Assembly (NCBI GenBank): GCA_030684635.1
Contig: JAUXUW010000152.1
Location: 1 to 35,029 of the forward strand
Direction of reading: 5' to 3'
Source of the DNA: Dehalococcoidia bacterium
GTDB taxonomy: Bacteria > Chloroflexota > Dehalococcoidia > UBA2979
DNA: 35,029 nucleotides
The position numbers were made by a program, and so were the translations under genes. Position 1 is the stretch's first letter. Each line of letters starts with the position of its first letter. Below, piece after piece: positions 9,888 through 17,100 of the stretch. The notes below the pieces were generated by a model. It did no database searches, was not told the origin of the DNA, and saw only the letters and a program-made list of their open reading frames with translations.

Positions 9888-9915
9888 CACGGCCCCGGCG
9901 TGAGCCGGGGCCGTG
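9888..9915 (-). terminator. Perfect 12-bp hairpin downstream of lysC, upstream of dnaE
   Basis: CACGGCCCCGGC-GTGA-GCCGGGGCCGTG, 12-bp stem with 4-nt loop; no clear U-tract on either side. Confidence 0.55.
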
Positions 9916-9946
9916 TCGTACGTCCGTGCGATCGGGAGTCGGAGGG

Positions 9947-11170
9947 CTACCCCTGGCGGTCGAGCTCGAAGGCGTTGTGCAGCGCCACCACGGCGTCCGC
10001 GACCTTGTCCGCGGCGACGACGCAGGTGATGCGGATGTCGCTGGTGCTGATCATGTCGATGTTGATCTGCTGGTCGAACAGCGTGCGGAACATCCGCGCC
10101 GCGTAGCCCGGAGCGCTGGCCATGCCCGTGCCGATGATCGACACGGTACCGAGGTCGTCCGCGGAGACGATCTCCGCCGCGCCCAGTTCCTGGTTCAGCC
10201 GGTTCACCACCTCCAGCGCGCGCTCGCGGTCGCCCGGCGCCACCGTGAAGGTGAGGTCGGTCAGCCGCTCGATGCTGGCGTTCTGGACGATCGTGTCGAC
10301 GGAGACGCCGGCCTCCGCGAGCGGTTCGAAGATCTTCGCGGCGATGCCCGGGCGGTCCGGCACGCCTCGCAGCGTCACCTTCGCGACACGGCTCTCGTGG
10401 GCGATGCCGCGGACCTTGTTCCCCTGCTCCATCATGGTCTCCTTGCGGATGATCGTGCCCGGTGCGGACGGGTCGAAGGTGCTCTTCACGTAGATCTCGA
10501 CGCCGTACAGCGCGCCGACCTCCACCGCGCGGGCGTGCATGACGCGCGCGCCGGTGCTCGCCATCTCCAGCATCTCCTCGTACCCGATGTCGCGCAGCGG
10601 GCGCGCCGAGGGACAGATGCGCGGGTCGGCGGTGTAGATGCCGGCGACATCCGTGTAGATCTCGCAGCGGTCGGCGTTGATGCCGGCCGCCAGCGCCACC
10701 GCCGTCGTGTCGCTGCCGCCTCGGCCGAGCGTGGTGACGTCGAAGTCGTCCGAGATGCCCTGGAACCCGGCGACGATCACGACGCGACCGGCCGCCAGTT
10801 CCCGCTCGATGCGGTCGCCCTGGATGCCGGAGATGCGGGCGCGTCCAGAGACGGCGTCCGTGCGGATGCCGGCCTGCGCGCCGGTGAGGCTGACCGCGTC
10901 CACGCCGTCCGCCTGCAACGCCATGGAGAGCAGCGCGCTCGAGACGATCTCGCCGGTGGAGAGCAGCATGTCCATCTCACGCGCGGGCGGGCGCGTGTTG
11001 ATCTGCTTCGACAGGTCGATCAGGTCGTCCGTGGTGTCGCCCATCGCGGAGACCACGACCACCATCTCTTCTCCCGCGCGCCGGCGATCACCCACCAGGC
11101 GCGCGACGCGCTTGATGTGGTCCGCCGTCGCAACCGAAGAGCCGCCATACTTCTGCACCGTCCGTGTCAT
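9947..11170 (-). CDS. lysC: Aspartate kinase with ACT domains
   Basis: MTRTVQKYGGSSVATADHIKRVA...; GRGGSDTTAVALAAGINADRCEIYTDVAGIYTADPRI; ACT region. Confidence 0.95.
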   Translation of the reverse strand: MTRTVQKYGGSSVATADHIKRVARLVGDRRRAGEEMVVVVSAMGDTTDDLIDLSKQINTRPPAREMDMLLSTGEIVSSALLSMALQADGVDAVSLTGAQAGIRTDAVSGRARISGIQGDRIERELAAGRVVIVAGFQGISDDFDVTTLGRGGSDTTAVALAAGINADRCEIYTDVAGIYTADPRICPSARPLRDIGYEEMLEMASTGARVMHARAVEVGALYGVEIYVKSTFDPSAPGTIIRKETMMEQGNKVRGIAHESRVAKVTLRGVPDRPGIAAKIFEPLAEAGVSVDTIVQNASIERLTDLTFTVAPGDRERALEVVNRLNQELGAAEIVSADDLGTVSIIGTGMASAPGYAARMFRTLFDQQINIDMISTSDIRITCVVAADKVADAVVALHNAFELDRQG

Positions 11171-12054
11171 TGGGCGATCACTTCCGTGCCTGTGTTGCTC
11201 ATGGACACGACCCGCGTGAATGAGTCCACCCCGTGCGCCGCCGCGACCTCGCGCATCGTGTTCGCGACATGCTCGGCGGTTGCGGGGTCCACGAACGCGG
11301 CGATGGTGGAGCCACCGCCGGAGAGGTAGACGCCGTGCGCGCCGGCGGCGCGTGCTCCCTCGAAGATCGGGAACATCGCCGGGAACAGCGTGCCACGCGC
11401 GGGCTGGTGAATGATGTCCTCGACCGCCGTAACCAGCGCGTCGTACCGCCCCTGCGTCAGCGCCGCGACGATCATCGCGGCACGGCCGATGTTGTGGACC
11501 GCCTGGTTGCGCGTCAGGCTCGTCGGGATCAGCTTGCGCGACTCTTCGGTCGGCATGCTGAACTCCGGGATGAGGAGCGCCAGGCGCAGGTCGGCGGGCG
11601 GCGTGATCTTCACGTGGACGTGCCGGCCCTCGTCCTCCGCCACCACCTGCAGGCCGCCGAACAGCGCGGGGATGATGTTGTCCCCGTGCCCCTCGAGCGC
11701 GACCGCGAGCGGCACCAGTTCGGCCATCGTGAGGCGGTTGCCCAGCAGCGTGTTCGCGGCGACCAGGCCGCCGGCGCGTGCCGCTGCGGACATGCCCAGA
11801 CCGCGTCCCACCGGCATGTCGCCCTCGTACGTTGCGGAGAGGCCACGAGGCGTCTCACCGGCCTGGTCCAGCAGCGCGAGCGCTGCCGCGGCAGCCATGC
11901 GCTCCATCGGCCCCTCGGGCGGCGGTTGCGGGCTGTCCGAGGTGTGGATGGTGATCGTGCCGAACCAGTCGAGCGCGACGCCCAGGGCGTCGAAGCCTGG
12001 GCCCAGGTTGGCGGAGGTCGCGGGGACGCGAACGGTGACGCTGCGGTCAGGCAT
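11167..12054 (-). CDS. thrB: Homoserine kinase (GHMP family)
   Basis: MPDRSVTVRVPATSANLGPGFDALGVALDWFG; GRGLGMSAAARAGGLVAAN; start set at 12054; ATGA overlap with lysC. Confidence 0.92.
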   Translation of the reverse strand: MPDRSVTVRVPATSANLGPGFDALGVALDWFGTITIHTSDSPQPPPEGPMERMAAAAALALLDQAGETPRGLSATYEGDMPVGRGLGMSAAARAGGLVAANTLLGNRLTMAELVPLAVALEGHGDNIIPALFGGLQVVAEDEGRHVHVKITPPADLRLALLIPEFSMPTEESRKLIPTSLTRNQAVHNIGRAAMIVAALTQGRYDALVTAVEDIIHQPARGTLFPAMFPIFEGARAAGAHGVYLSGGGSTIAAFVDPATAEHVANTMREVAAAHGVDSFTRVVSMSNTGTEVIAQ

Positions 12055-12135
12055 GGTGGGTGCTCGATGCTCCGGAAACGCCCTCAGGACGCGAGGACGG
12101 ACGGCTGTGCTGGGGGGCCGCAGGGGACGCCTTCG

Positions 12136-12164
12136 ATCGTACCGGGGGCTCCTCCGAGGGTCTA
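12136..12164 (-). promoter_or_regulatory. Candidate promoter for thrB-lysC: TAGACC-N17-TACGAT (minus strand)
   Basis: TACGAT = complement of 12136-12141; TAGACC = complement of 12159-12164; 17-bp spacer; 4/6 match for each element. Motif only. Confidence 0.35.
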
Positions 12165-12228
12165 CGGAGGCGGCTCGCGGAGGGCGCCGAAGTGCGGAAT
12201 GCGGCTTCTTCCTCTCCCGTTCCGCGTT

Positions 12229-12254
12229 CCGTTCGCGCTCAGGCCGTCGAAGTG
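12229..12254 (-). repeat. 26-bp interspersed palindromic repeat, inverted copy (CCGTTCGCGCTCAGGCCGTCGAAGTG)
   Basis: 20/26 identical to reverse complement of the copy at 30181-30206. Confidence 0.6.
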
Positions 12255-12344
12255 CCCCGTCAGTCCAACCGCCCCTCGAAGCGCCCTCGGACCCGCACGC
12301 GAGGAGGCCCTGCGGGCGCATCGGACGCGGCCCGACCGAGGTGG

Positions 12345-12370
12345 CGGTCCGACCGGCTCAGTGCGAACGG
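12345..12370 (+). repeat. 26-bp interspersed palindromic repeat (CGGTCCGACCGGCTCAGTGCGAACGG)
   Basis: 22/26 identical to CGGTTCGACAGGCTCACCGCGAACGG at 30181-30206. Confidence 0.65.
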
Positions 12371-12405
12371 ATTCAGCTGGACCAGCACCGCCGCTGGTTC
12401 GTCGT

Positions 12406-12451
12406 GACGCCGGTACCAGGCAGCGCGCGCCGTTCGAGGTTTACCGGCGTC
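12406..12451. repeat. 10-bp inverted repeat with 26-nt spacer
   Basis: GACGCCGGTA (12406-12415) / TACCGGCGTC (12442-12451), perfect. Confidence 0.6.
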
Positions 12452-12560
12452 CCGCCGCCTCCGGAGCGGACAACCGACAACGAGTCTGAGGAGATGGGGC
12501 GCGCCTGTCCCCCGGTTCGCCCCCGCTCGTCGGCTCGTGACGGCGCCGATCCTCCGCCTG

Positions 12561-12663
12561 GCGCGCCACCGCACGCGGCCGCGCCGTCCGAGAAGGGGTG
12601 AATCCTTGATTCCGGAGCGCCACCGAAGGTGGCCGCGCCGTCCGAGCGGGGGCGAAGCCTCGA
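12561..12663. repeat. Two 49-bp direct repeats at 54-bp spacing
   Basis: 12561-12609 GCGCGCCACCGCACGCGGCCGCGCCGTCCGAGAAGGGGTGAATCCTTGA vs 12615-12663 GAGCGCCACCGAAGGTGGCCGCGCCGTCCGAGCGGGGGCGAAGCCTCGA; 41/49 identical. Confidence 0.75.
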
Positions 12664-12683
12664 TGGGGGTGGAACCCCCATCG
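12661..12683. repeat. Hairpin, 9-bp perfect stem
   Basis: CGATGGGGG-TGGAA-CCCCCATCG. Confidence 0.7.
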
Positions 12684-12691
12684 AATCTCAT

Positions 12692-12730
12692 CCCCCTCGC
12701 CCTGGGGCGAGGGGGTAAGGGGGAGTGGGG
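12692..12730. repeat. 11-bp palindrome overlapping a four-tract G-quadruplex motif
   Basis: CCCCCTCGCCC-TG-GGGCGAGGGGG (12692-12715); GGGG CGA GGGGG TAA GGGGG AGT GGGG (12704-12730). Confidence 0.8.
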
Positions 12731-12809
12731 CGCCGCGCAGCGGCGCTACAGCAGTCCTCGCCTCAACCGTGCTTTCGACCAGCCCGCCCGAGCCCCGCCC
12801 CCCACGGGG

Positions 12810-12838
12810 TTGACAGCCCCGTCGCGGCGAGGCATAGT
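12810..12838 (+). promoter_or_regulatory. Sigma70-type promoter for arsR-SRPBCC: TTGACA-N17-CATAGT
   Basis: Consensus -35 TTGACA at 12810-12815, 17-bp spacer, -10 CATAGT (4/6) at 12833-12838. Confidence 0.6.
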
Positions 12839-12847
12839 TCACCAGTC

Positions 12848-12859
12848 GGTTAGATAACC
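12848..12859. promoter_or_regulatory. Operator-like palindrome GGTTA-GA-TAACC
   Basis: Perfect 5+5 inverted repeat just downstream of the -10, about 40 bp upstream of the ArsR-family start codon. Confidence 0.5.
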
Positions 12860-12899
12860 CATCGGTTCAATACCGGCAGAGACCACGCAGGGACACCTC

Positions 12900-13292
12900 A
12901 TGCCCGTCGAAGCACCCCCCGTCCACGAACCGGATGCCCTGAGCGTCACGCTCTCCGCCCTGGCCGACCCCACGCGCCGAGCGATCCTCGCCCGGCTGTC
13001 GGAGGGGGAGGCGTCCGTCACGGAACTGGCGGAGCCGTTCGAGATGAGCCTGCCGGCGGTGTCGAAGCACCTGAAGGTGCTGGAGCGCGCCGGCCTCATC
13101 ACCCGGGGACGCCACGCCCAATGGCGCCCGTGCCGCCTCCGCCCGGAGCCGTTGCGAGACGTCTTCTCCTGGCTGGAGCGATACCGGCAACTGTGGGAGG
13201 AGCGTTTCGACCGGCTGGAGGAGTACCTGCTGGAACTCCAGGAACAGGAAGAGGCCGCCGAGGCCGCACACACGGAGCCGAATGATGACTGA
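12900..13292 (+). CDS. ArsR-family winged-helix transcriptional regulator
   Basis: LSALADPTRRAILARLSEGEASVTELAEPFEMSLPAVSKHLKVLERAGLITRGRHAQWRPCRL, classic ArsR HTH. Confidence 0.95.
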   Translation: MPVEAPPVHEPDALSVTLSALADPTRRAILARLSEGEASVTELAEPFEMSLPAVSKHLKVLERAGLITRGRHAQWRPCRLRPEPLRDVFSWLERYRQLWEERFDRLEEYLLELQEQEEAAEAAHTEPNDD

Positions 13293-14286
13293 CCCCAGCC
13301 CGGCCGTCGCAGCGCTGAGCAACACCCTCGCCGTGGAGATGGCGTCCGACCGCGAGATCCGGATGACCCGCACGTTCGCGGCACCCCGCCAGCGCGTGTG
13401 GGACGCCTTCACCCGCGCCGAGCATCTGAAGCACTGGTGGGGACCGCGCGGGTTCTCACTGGACCCGAACCGCATGGACTTCCGCGTCGGCGGGACCTGG
13501 CACTACGCGATGGTCTCCGACTTCATGCCGCCGTCCTGGGGCAAGATGACCTATCTCGAGATCGCGGAGCCGGTGCGCTTTGTCGCGACGGACGCCTTCT
13601 CCGACGAGTCCGGCGCCACCATCCCGCCCGAATCGACCGGCACGTTTGAGTTCGAGGAGCAGGGCAACGCCACGCTGATCCGTATGCGCACCGTGTACCC
13701 CGACGCCGAGGGGCTGCGCACGGTGATCGAGATGGGCATGATGGAGGGCATGGGCAGCACCCTCGACCGGCTGGACGACCTGCTCGCCGGGCGGCCGGAC
13801 GCCCTGAGCGGCCGCAACGGCGCCACGCTCCTGCTGCCGAGCGACACCGAGATCGTCCTCGGACGCACCTTCAACGCGCCCCCGGCGCTCGTCTGGCAGG
13901 CGCTGACCACGCCGGCGCACCTCCGCAACTGGTGGGGCCCGACATGGATGGAACTCGCCGAGTGCGAGATGGACGTCCGCGTGGGCGGCCGCTGGCGCTT
14001 CGTCCAGCGCGACCCGAAGACGGGCGACCTCTACCCCTTCTCCGGCGAGTACCGGGAGATCGTCGCGGGCGAGCGCATCGTGCAGACCGAATGGTTCGAG
14101 GCGATCCCCGGCGCTGAGTCGGTGGTGACGCTCACCCTCGAAGCGCGCGGCGACAACGCGACGCGCCTGACCAGCCGCTCCAGCTACGCGGCGCGCGAGT
14201 TCCGCGACGGCCACCTGCAGGCCGGGATGGAAGTGGGCATGCGCGAGACCTACGACCGCCTGGAGGCGTTGCTCGCCACGCTCTAG
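13282..14286 (+). CDS. Tandem SRPBCC (AHSA1-like) domain protein
   Basis: Two repeats of the fold: RTFAAPRQRVWDAFTRAEHLKHWWGPRGFSL...FRVGGTWHYAM and RTFNAPPALVWQALTTPAHLRNWWGPTWMEL...VRVGGRWRFVQ; overlaps arsR 3' end. Confidence 0.93.
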   Translation: MMTDPSPAVAALSNTLAVEMASDREIRMTRTFAAPRQRVWDAFTRAEHLKHWWGPRGFSLDPNRMDFRVGGTWHYAMVSDFMPPSWGKMTYLEIAEPVRFVATDAFSDESGATIPPESTGTFEFEEQGNATLIRMRTVYPDAEGLRTVIEMGMMEGMGSTLDRLDDLLAGRPDALSGRNGATLLLPSDTEIVLGRTFNAPPALVWQALTTPAHLRNWWGPTWMELAECEMDVRVGGRWRFVQRDPKTGDLYPFSGEYREIVAGERIVQTEWFEAIPGAESVVTLTLEARGDNATRLTSRSSYAAREFRDGHLQAGMEVGMRETYDRLEALLATL

Positions 14287-14341
14287 CCGCCCGCTCAACC
14301 CGGCTGCCTAGAATCAGCCGCGATTGTCCCTGGAGGGATCG

Positions 14342-14809
14342 ATGACCGCGACACAGCATTCCATCACCCACGGCTCGTTCACCGTCGAACGGACGGTGAA
14401 CGCGACGCCGGCACGCGTGTTCGCCGCGTTCGCGAACCTGGAACAGAAGAAGCGCTGGTTCAACGGCCCGCCGGAGTGGGACCCGGACGTCCACCAGGCG
14501 TTCGAGTTCCGTCCCGGCGGCCGGGAGGCCAGCACCGGCGGCCCGAAGGACGGCCCTGTCCATCGCTTCGAGGCGCGCTACTACGACATCCTGGAGAACG
14601 AGCGCATCGTGTACGCGTACGAGATGTACCTGGATGCCGCCCGCATCTCGGTCTCGGTCACCAGCATCGAGTTCCGCGCGCAGGGCGCCGGCACCCACGT
14701 GGTGCTCACCGAGCACGGCGTCCACCTGGACGGCCACGACACGCCCGAGGGCCGCGAGGAGGGCACGCGCTTCATCATGGAGGCGATGGCCCGGTCCGTG
14801 GAGAGCTAG
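14342..14809 (+). CDS. SRPBCC (AHSA1-like) family protein
   Basis: FTVERTVNATPARVFAAFANLEQKKRWFNGP...FEFRPGGREASTGG...HGVHLDGHDTPEGREEGTRFIMEAMARS. Confidence 0.9.
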   Translation: MTATQHSITHGSFTVERTVNATPARVFAAFANLEQKKRWFNGPPEWDPDVHQAFEFRPGGREASTGGPKDGPVHRFEARYYDILENERIVYAYEMYLDAARISVSVTSIEFRAQGAGTHVVLTEHGVHLDGHDTPEGREEGTRFIMEAMARSVES

Positions 14810-14826
14810 CATCAGTCCGAGTCCGA

Positions 14827-14844
14827 CCGCCCGGCAGAGGGCGG
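14827..14844 (+). terminator. Possible weak terminator hairpin after SRPBCC gene
   Basis: CCGCCC-GGCAGA-GGGCGG, 18 bp after the stop; no U-tract. Confidence 0.3.
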
Positions 14845-14872
14845 GCGCCCCCTCTCGCGTCGTGCCCGGCCG

Positions 14873-14882
14873 GGCGTACAAT
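14873..14882 (+). promoter_or_regulatory. Candidate extended -10 promoter element GGGCGTACAAT upstream of thiolase
   Basis: Shares 12-mer CGGGCGTACAAT with the pdxS upstream region; no convincing -35. Confidence 0.35.
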
Positions 14883-14968
14883 GACACAAACGGGTGACGC
14901 CAGGCCCCCGGCCGGTGCGCTTCGACGCGCCCCCGGCGCCGGCATACACTGCGGACAAGACGGTTGCG

Positions 14969-14988
14969 CGGCCCCCACGCGGGGGCCG
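14969..14988 (+). promoter_or_regulatory. Hairpin in thiolase 5' leader
   Basis: CGGCCCCC-ACGC-GGGGGCCG, 8-bp perfect stem, ends 13 bp before the ATG at 15002. Confidence 0.45.
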
Positions 14989-15001
14989 ATCGGGGGTTCT
15001 C

Positions 15002-16177
15002 ATGGAAGACATCGTCATCCTCGGTGGCGTTCGGACGGCCATCGGCTCGTTCGGCGGTACGCTCAGCGAAACGCCGGCCTCTGACCTGGCGGCCCATGTG
15101 ATCCGCGAGGCGGTCAAGCGCTCCGGCCTCCAGCCGGAGCAGATCGACCAGGTCATCCTCGGCTGCGTCGGCCAGGTGGCGGAGGACGGCTACATCGCCC
15201 GTCACGCCTCCGTGAAGGCGGGCATGCCCATCACCACCCCCGCCTACACGGTGAACCGCATCTGCGGCTCCGGCCTGGAGGCGATCAACACGGCTGCGCG
15301 CTGGCTCCAGACCGGCGACGCGGAGGTGGTGGTCGCCGGCGGCGCGGAGAACATGAGCCTCATGCCGTACTACGTCCGCAAGGGGCGCTACGGCTACCGC
15401 TACGGCGATGGCAAGCTGGAGGACGGTACCCAGGACCTGGTGACCGACCCGTTCGAGGACGTCCCGATGGGCGTCACCGCCGAGAACCTCGCTGCCCAGT
15501 TCGAGGTCTCTCGCCAGCTCCAGGACGAGTACTCCGTGCGCTCGCAGCAGCGCGCGATCGCCGCGATCGAGGCCGGCTACTTCGTCGACCAGATCGCCCC
15601 GATCGAGGTCAAGAAGGGCCGTGACACGATCGTCTTCGACAAGGACGAGTACCCACGTGCCACGAGCATGGAAGTGCTTGGCAAGTTGCGCCCCGCCTTC
15701 AAGGCTGACGGCTCCGTGACGGCTGGCAACTCCTCCGGTATCAACGACGGCGCCGCCGCCCTGGTCGTGACTACCGCCTCCAAGGCGAAGGAACTCGGCA
15801 TCAAGCCGCGCATGCGCATGGTCGCCCGTGCCGAGTCCGGTGTGGAGCCGAGCATCATGGGCTCCGGCCCGATCCCGGCGATCCGCAAGGTGCTGGAGAA
15901 GGCCAACCTCACCGTCGAGGACATGGACGTCATCGAACTGAACGAGGCGTTCGCGGCTGTGGCCGCGGCCTGTTCGGTGGCCCTCGACCTGCCGCAGGAC
16001 AAGACCAACCCGAACGGCGGCGCGGTGGCCCTGGGTCACCCGGTCGGCGCGACCGGAGCGATCCTCACCGTGAAGGTGATGAACGAGCTCGAGCGCACCG
16101 GCGGCCGCTACGGCCTGGTTTCGCTCTGCATCGGCGGCGGCCAGGGCATCGCCACCATCTTCGAGCGCATCTCCTAG
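15002..16177 (+). CDS. Acetyl-CoA C-acetyltransferase (thiolase)
   Basis: MEDIVILGGVRTAIGSFGGTLSETPASDLAAHVIREA; active-site NRICGSGLEAI; GHPVGATGA; CIGGGQG. Confidence 0.96.
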   Translation: MEDIVILGGVRTAIGSFGGTLSETPASDLAAHVIREAVKRSGLQPEQIDQVILGCVGQVAEDGYIARHASVKAGMPITTPAYTVNRICGSGLEAINTAARWLQTGDAEVVVAGGAENMSLMPYYVRKGRYGYRYGDGKLEDGTQDLVTDPFEDVPMGVTAENLAAQFEVSRQLQDEYSVRSQQRAIAAIEAGYFVDQIAPIEVKKGRDTIVFDKDEYPRATSMEVLGKLRPAFKADGSVTAGNSSGINDGAAALVVTTASKAKELGIKPRMRMVARAESGVEPSIMGSGPIPAIRKVLEKANLTVEDMDVIELNEAFAAVAAACSVALDLPQDKTNPNGGAVALGHPVGATGAILTVKVMNELERTGGRYGLVSLCIGGGQGIATIFERIS

Positions 16178-16201
16178 CGCGTCCGACGAGCCCGCACCCA
16201 C

Positions 16202-16229
16202 GAAGCCCCCGCCGCGAGACGGGGGCTTC
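16202..16229 (+). terminator. Rho-independent-type terminator after thiolase
   Basis: GAAGCCCCCG-CCGCGAGA-CGGGGGCTTC, 10-bp perfect stem 25 bp after the stop. Confidence 0.7.
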
Positions 16230-16315
16230 TGCGTGCCCGCCACTCCTCGCCCGCGCCTACCCAATCGCCGATGGGTTAGCCTCGATGTAGAGAGATGTAC
16301 GAGGTACCCGTCGCC

Positions 16316-16738
16316 ATGGAAGACCTGAACTATTACGACACGCTGATCGCGGTCGCGGACGACTGCCCGGTGAGTGTCAGCGAGGTGCCGCCGATCCGGG
16401 GCGGCCGCAAGACGGTGGCCGTCCTGCAGTACGAGATGATCGCTGCCGCGCCGTTCGCCCTCACGCAGGAGGATGTCCTGTTTGAGTCCTGGTTCGCACG
16501 CCAGTCCCTGGACGGCACGTCCGAGGCGGAGAAGGCGCGGCTGCGCACGGAATTCTTCGCGAAGCCGCAGGCCTGTTTGCGTTCCTCGCCGCTCCCGAAG
16601 CAGTACGGCTGGGGCCTGGTCTTCGACAGCGAGGGGCGCGTCGCCCTCTGCCCGATGGAGTCGCCGGAGTACCACCGCCTGGTCAACGGTGATGCCGGCC
16701 TGGAGATCCTGAACGCGATGCGCTCGAAGCGCGGCTAG
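16316..16738 (+). CDS. DUF6157 family protein
   Basis: MEDLNYYDTLIAVADDCPVSVSEVPPIRGGRKTVAVLQYEMI...AEFF-like/LRSSPLPKQYGWGLVFDSEGRVAL; alternative upstream ATG at 16295. Confidence 0.75.
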   Translation: MEDLNYYDTLIAVADDCPVSVSEVPPIRGGRKTVAVLQYEMIAAAPFALTQEDVLFESWFARQSLDGTSEAEKARLRTEFFAKPQACLRSSPLPKQYGWGLVFDSEGRVALCPMESPEYHRLVNGDAGLEILNAMRSKRG

Positions 16739-16743
16739 GCGCC

Positions 16744-17100
16744 CTACTCCGGATCGGCATCGTCCTCCGCGAGTAGCGCCGTGACCTCGGCTCGAAGCAC
16801 CGGCAACTTGCTCTCGACGATATCCCAGACGAGTCGGTGGTCCACCTGCGCGTAGCCGTGGATCAGGATGTTCCGGAACGCAATGATGCGGCGGTAATCC
16901 GTGACCTGGTCAGCGAGTCTGGCCTCGGTTCGCGCGAGTTGGGCGAGCGCCTCGCCGATGACCTCGAACTGCCGTTCCGTGGCGGAGCGCAGCATCGGGT
17001 CGGATTCGTAGTCCGAGATGCTCTTCCCGGACGTGAAGCGGGTCAGTAACTCGACCGCCTGCACGATGTCGTGGAGGTACTTCCGGCTCTCAAGCCGCAT
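16744..17100 (-). CDS. hepT: HepT-like (DUF86) RNase toxin
   Basis: RRIIAFRNILIHGYAQVDHRLVWDIVESKLPVL; RNILIHGY matches the RX4HXY motif; partner MNT gene overlaps upstream. Confidence 0.88.
   Translation of the reverse strand: MRLESRKYLHDIVQAVELLTRFTSGKSISDYESDPMLRSATERQFEVIGEALAQLARTEARLADQVTDYRRIIAFRNILIHGYAQVDHRLVWDIVESKLPVLRAEVTALLAEDDADPE

Noticed and set aside
9888-9915. Possible riboswitch or T-box for lysC/dnaE
   Set aside because: A simple 12-bp GC hairpin downstream of lysC; a terminator-type structure explains it without further conserved elements.
7239-10106. 955-aa plus-strand ORF
   Set aside because: Antisense to dnaE; Arg/Val/Asp/His-rich composition typical of the reverse-strand frame in high-GC coding DNA; no motif recognised.
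12055-12135. Threonine attenuator/leader peptide for thrB-lysC
   Set aside because: No short ORF enriched in Thr/Ile codons and no terminator/antiterminator pair was seen in the leader.
12561-12663. CRISPR-like array
   Set aside because: Only two degenerate units, separated by 5 bp rather than a spacer; no cas genes.
12233-12842. Several ORFs in repeat island I (e.g. 12260-12691, 12441-12842, 12537-12857)
   Set aside because: Arg/Pro/Ala-rich, cross hairpins and direct repeats, mutually overlapping in many frames, no recognised motif; better explained as noncoding repeats.
14132-16675. 847-aa minus-strand ORF
   Set aside because: Antisense across the SRPBCC, thiolase and DUF6157 genes; spans multiple real genes and their terminator; compositional artefact.
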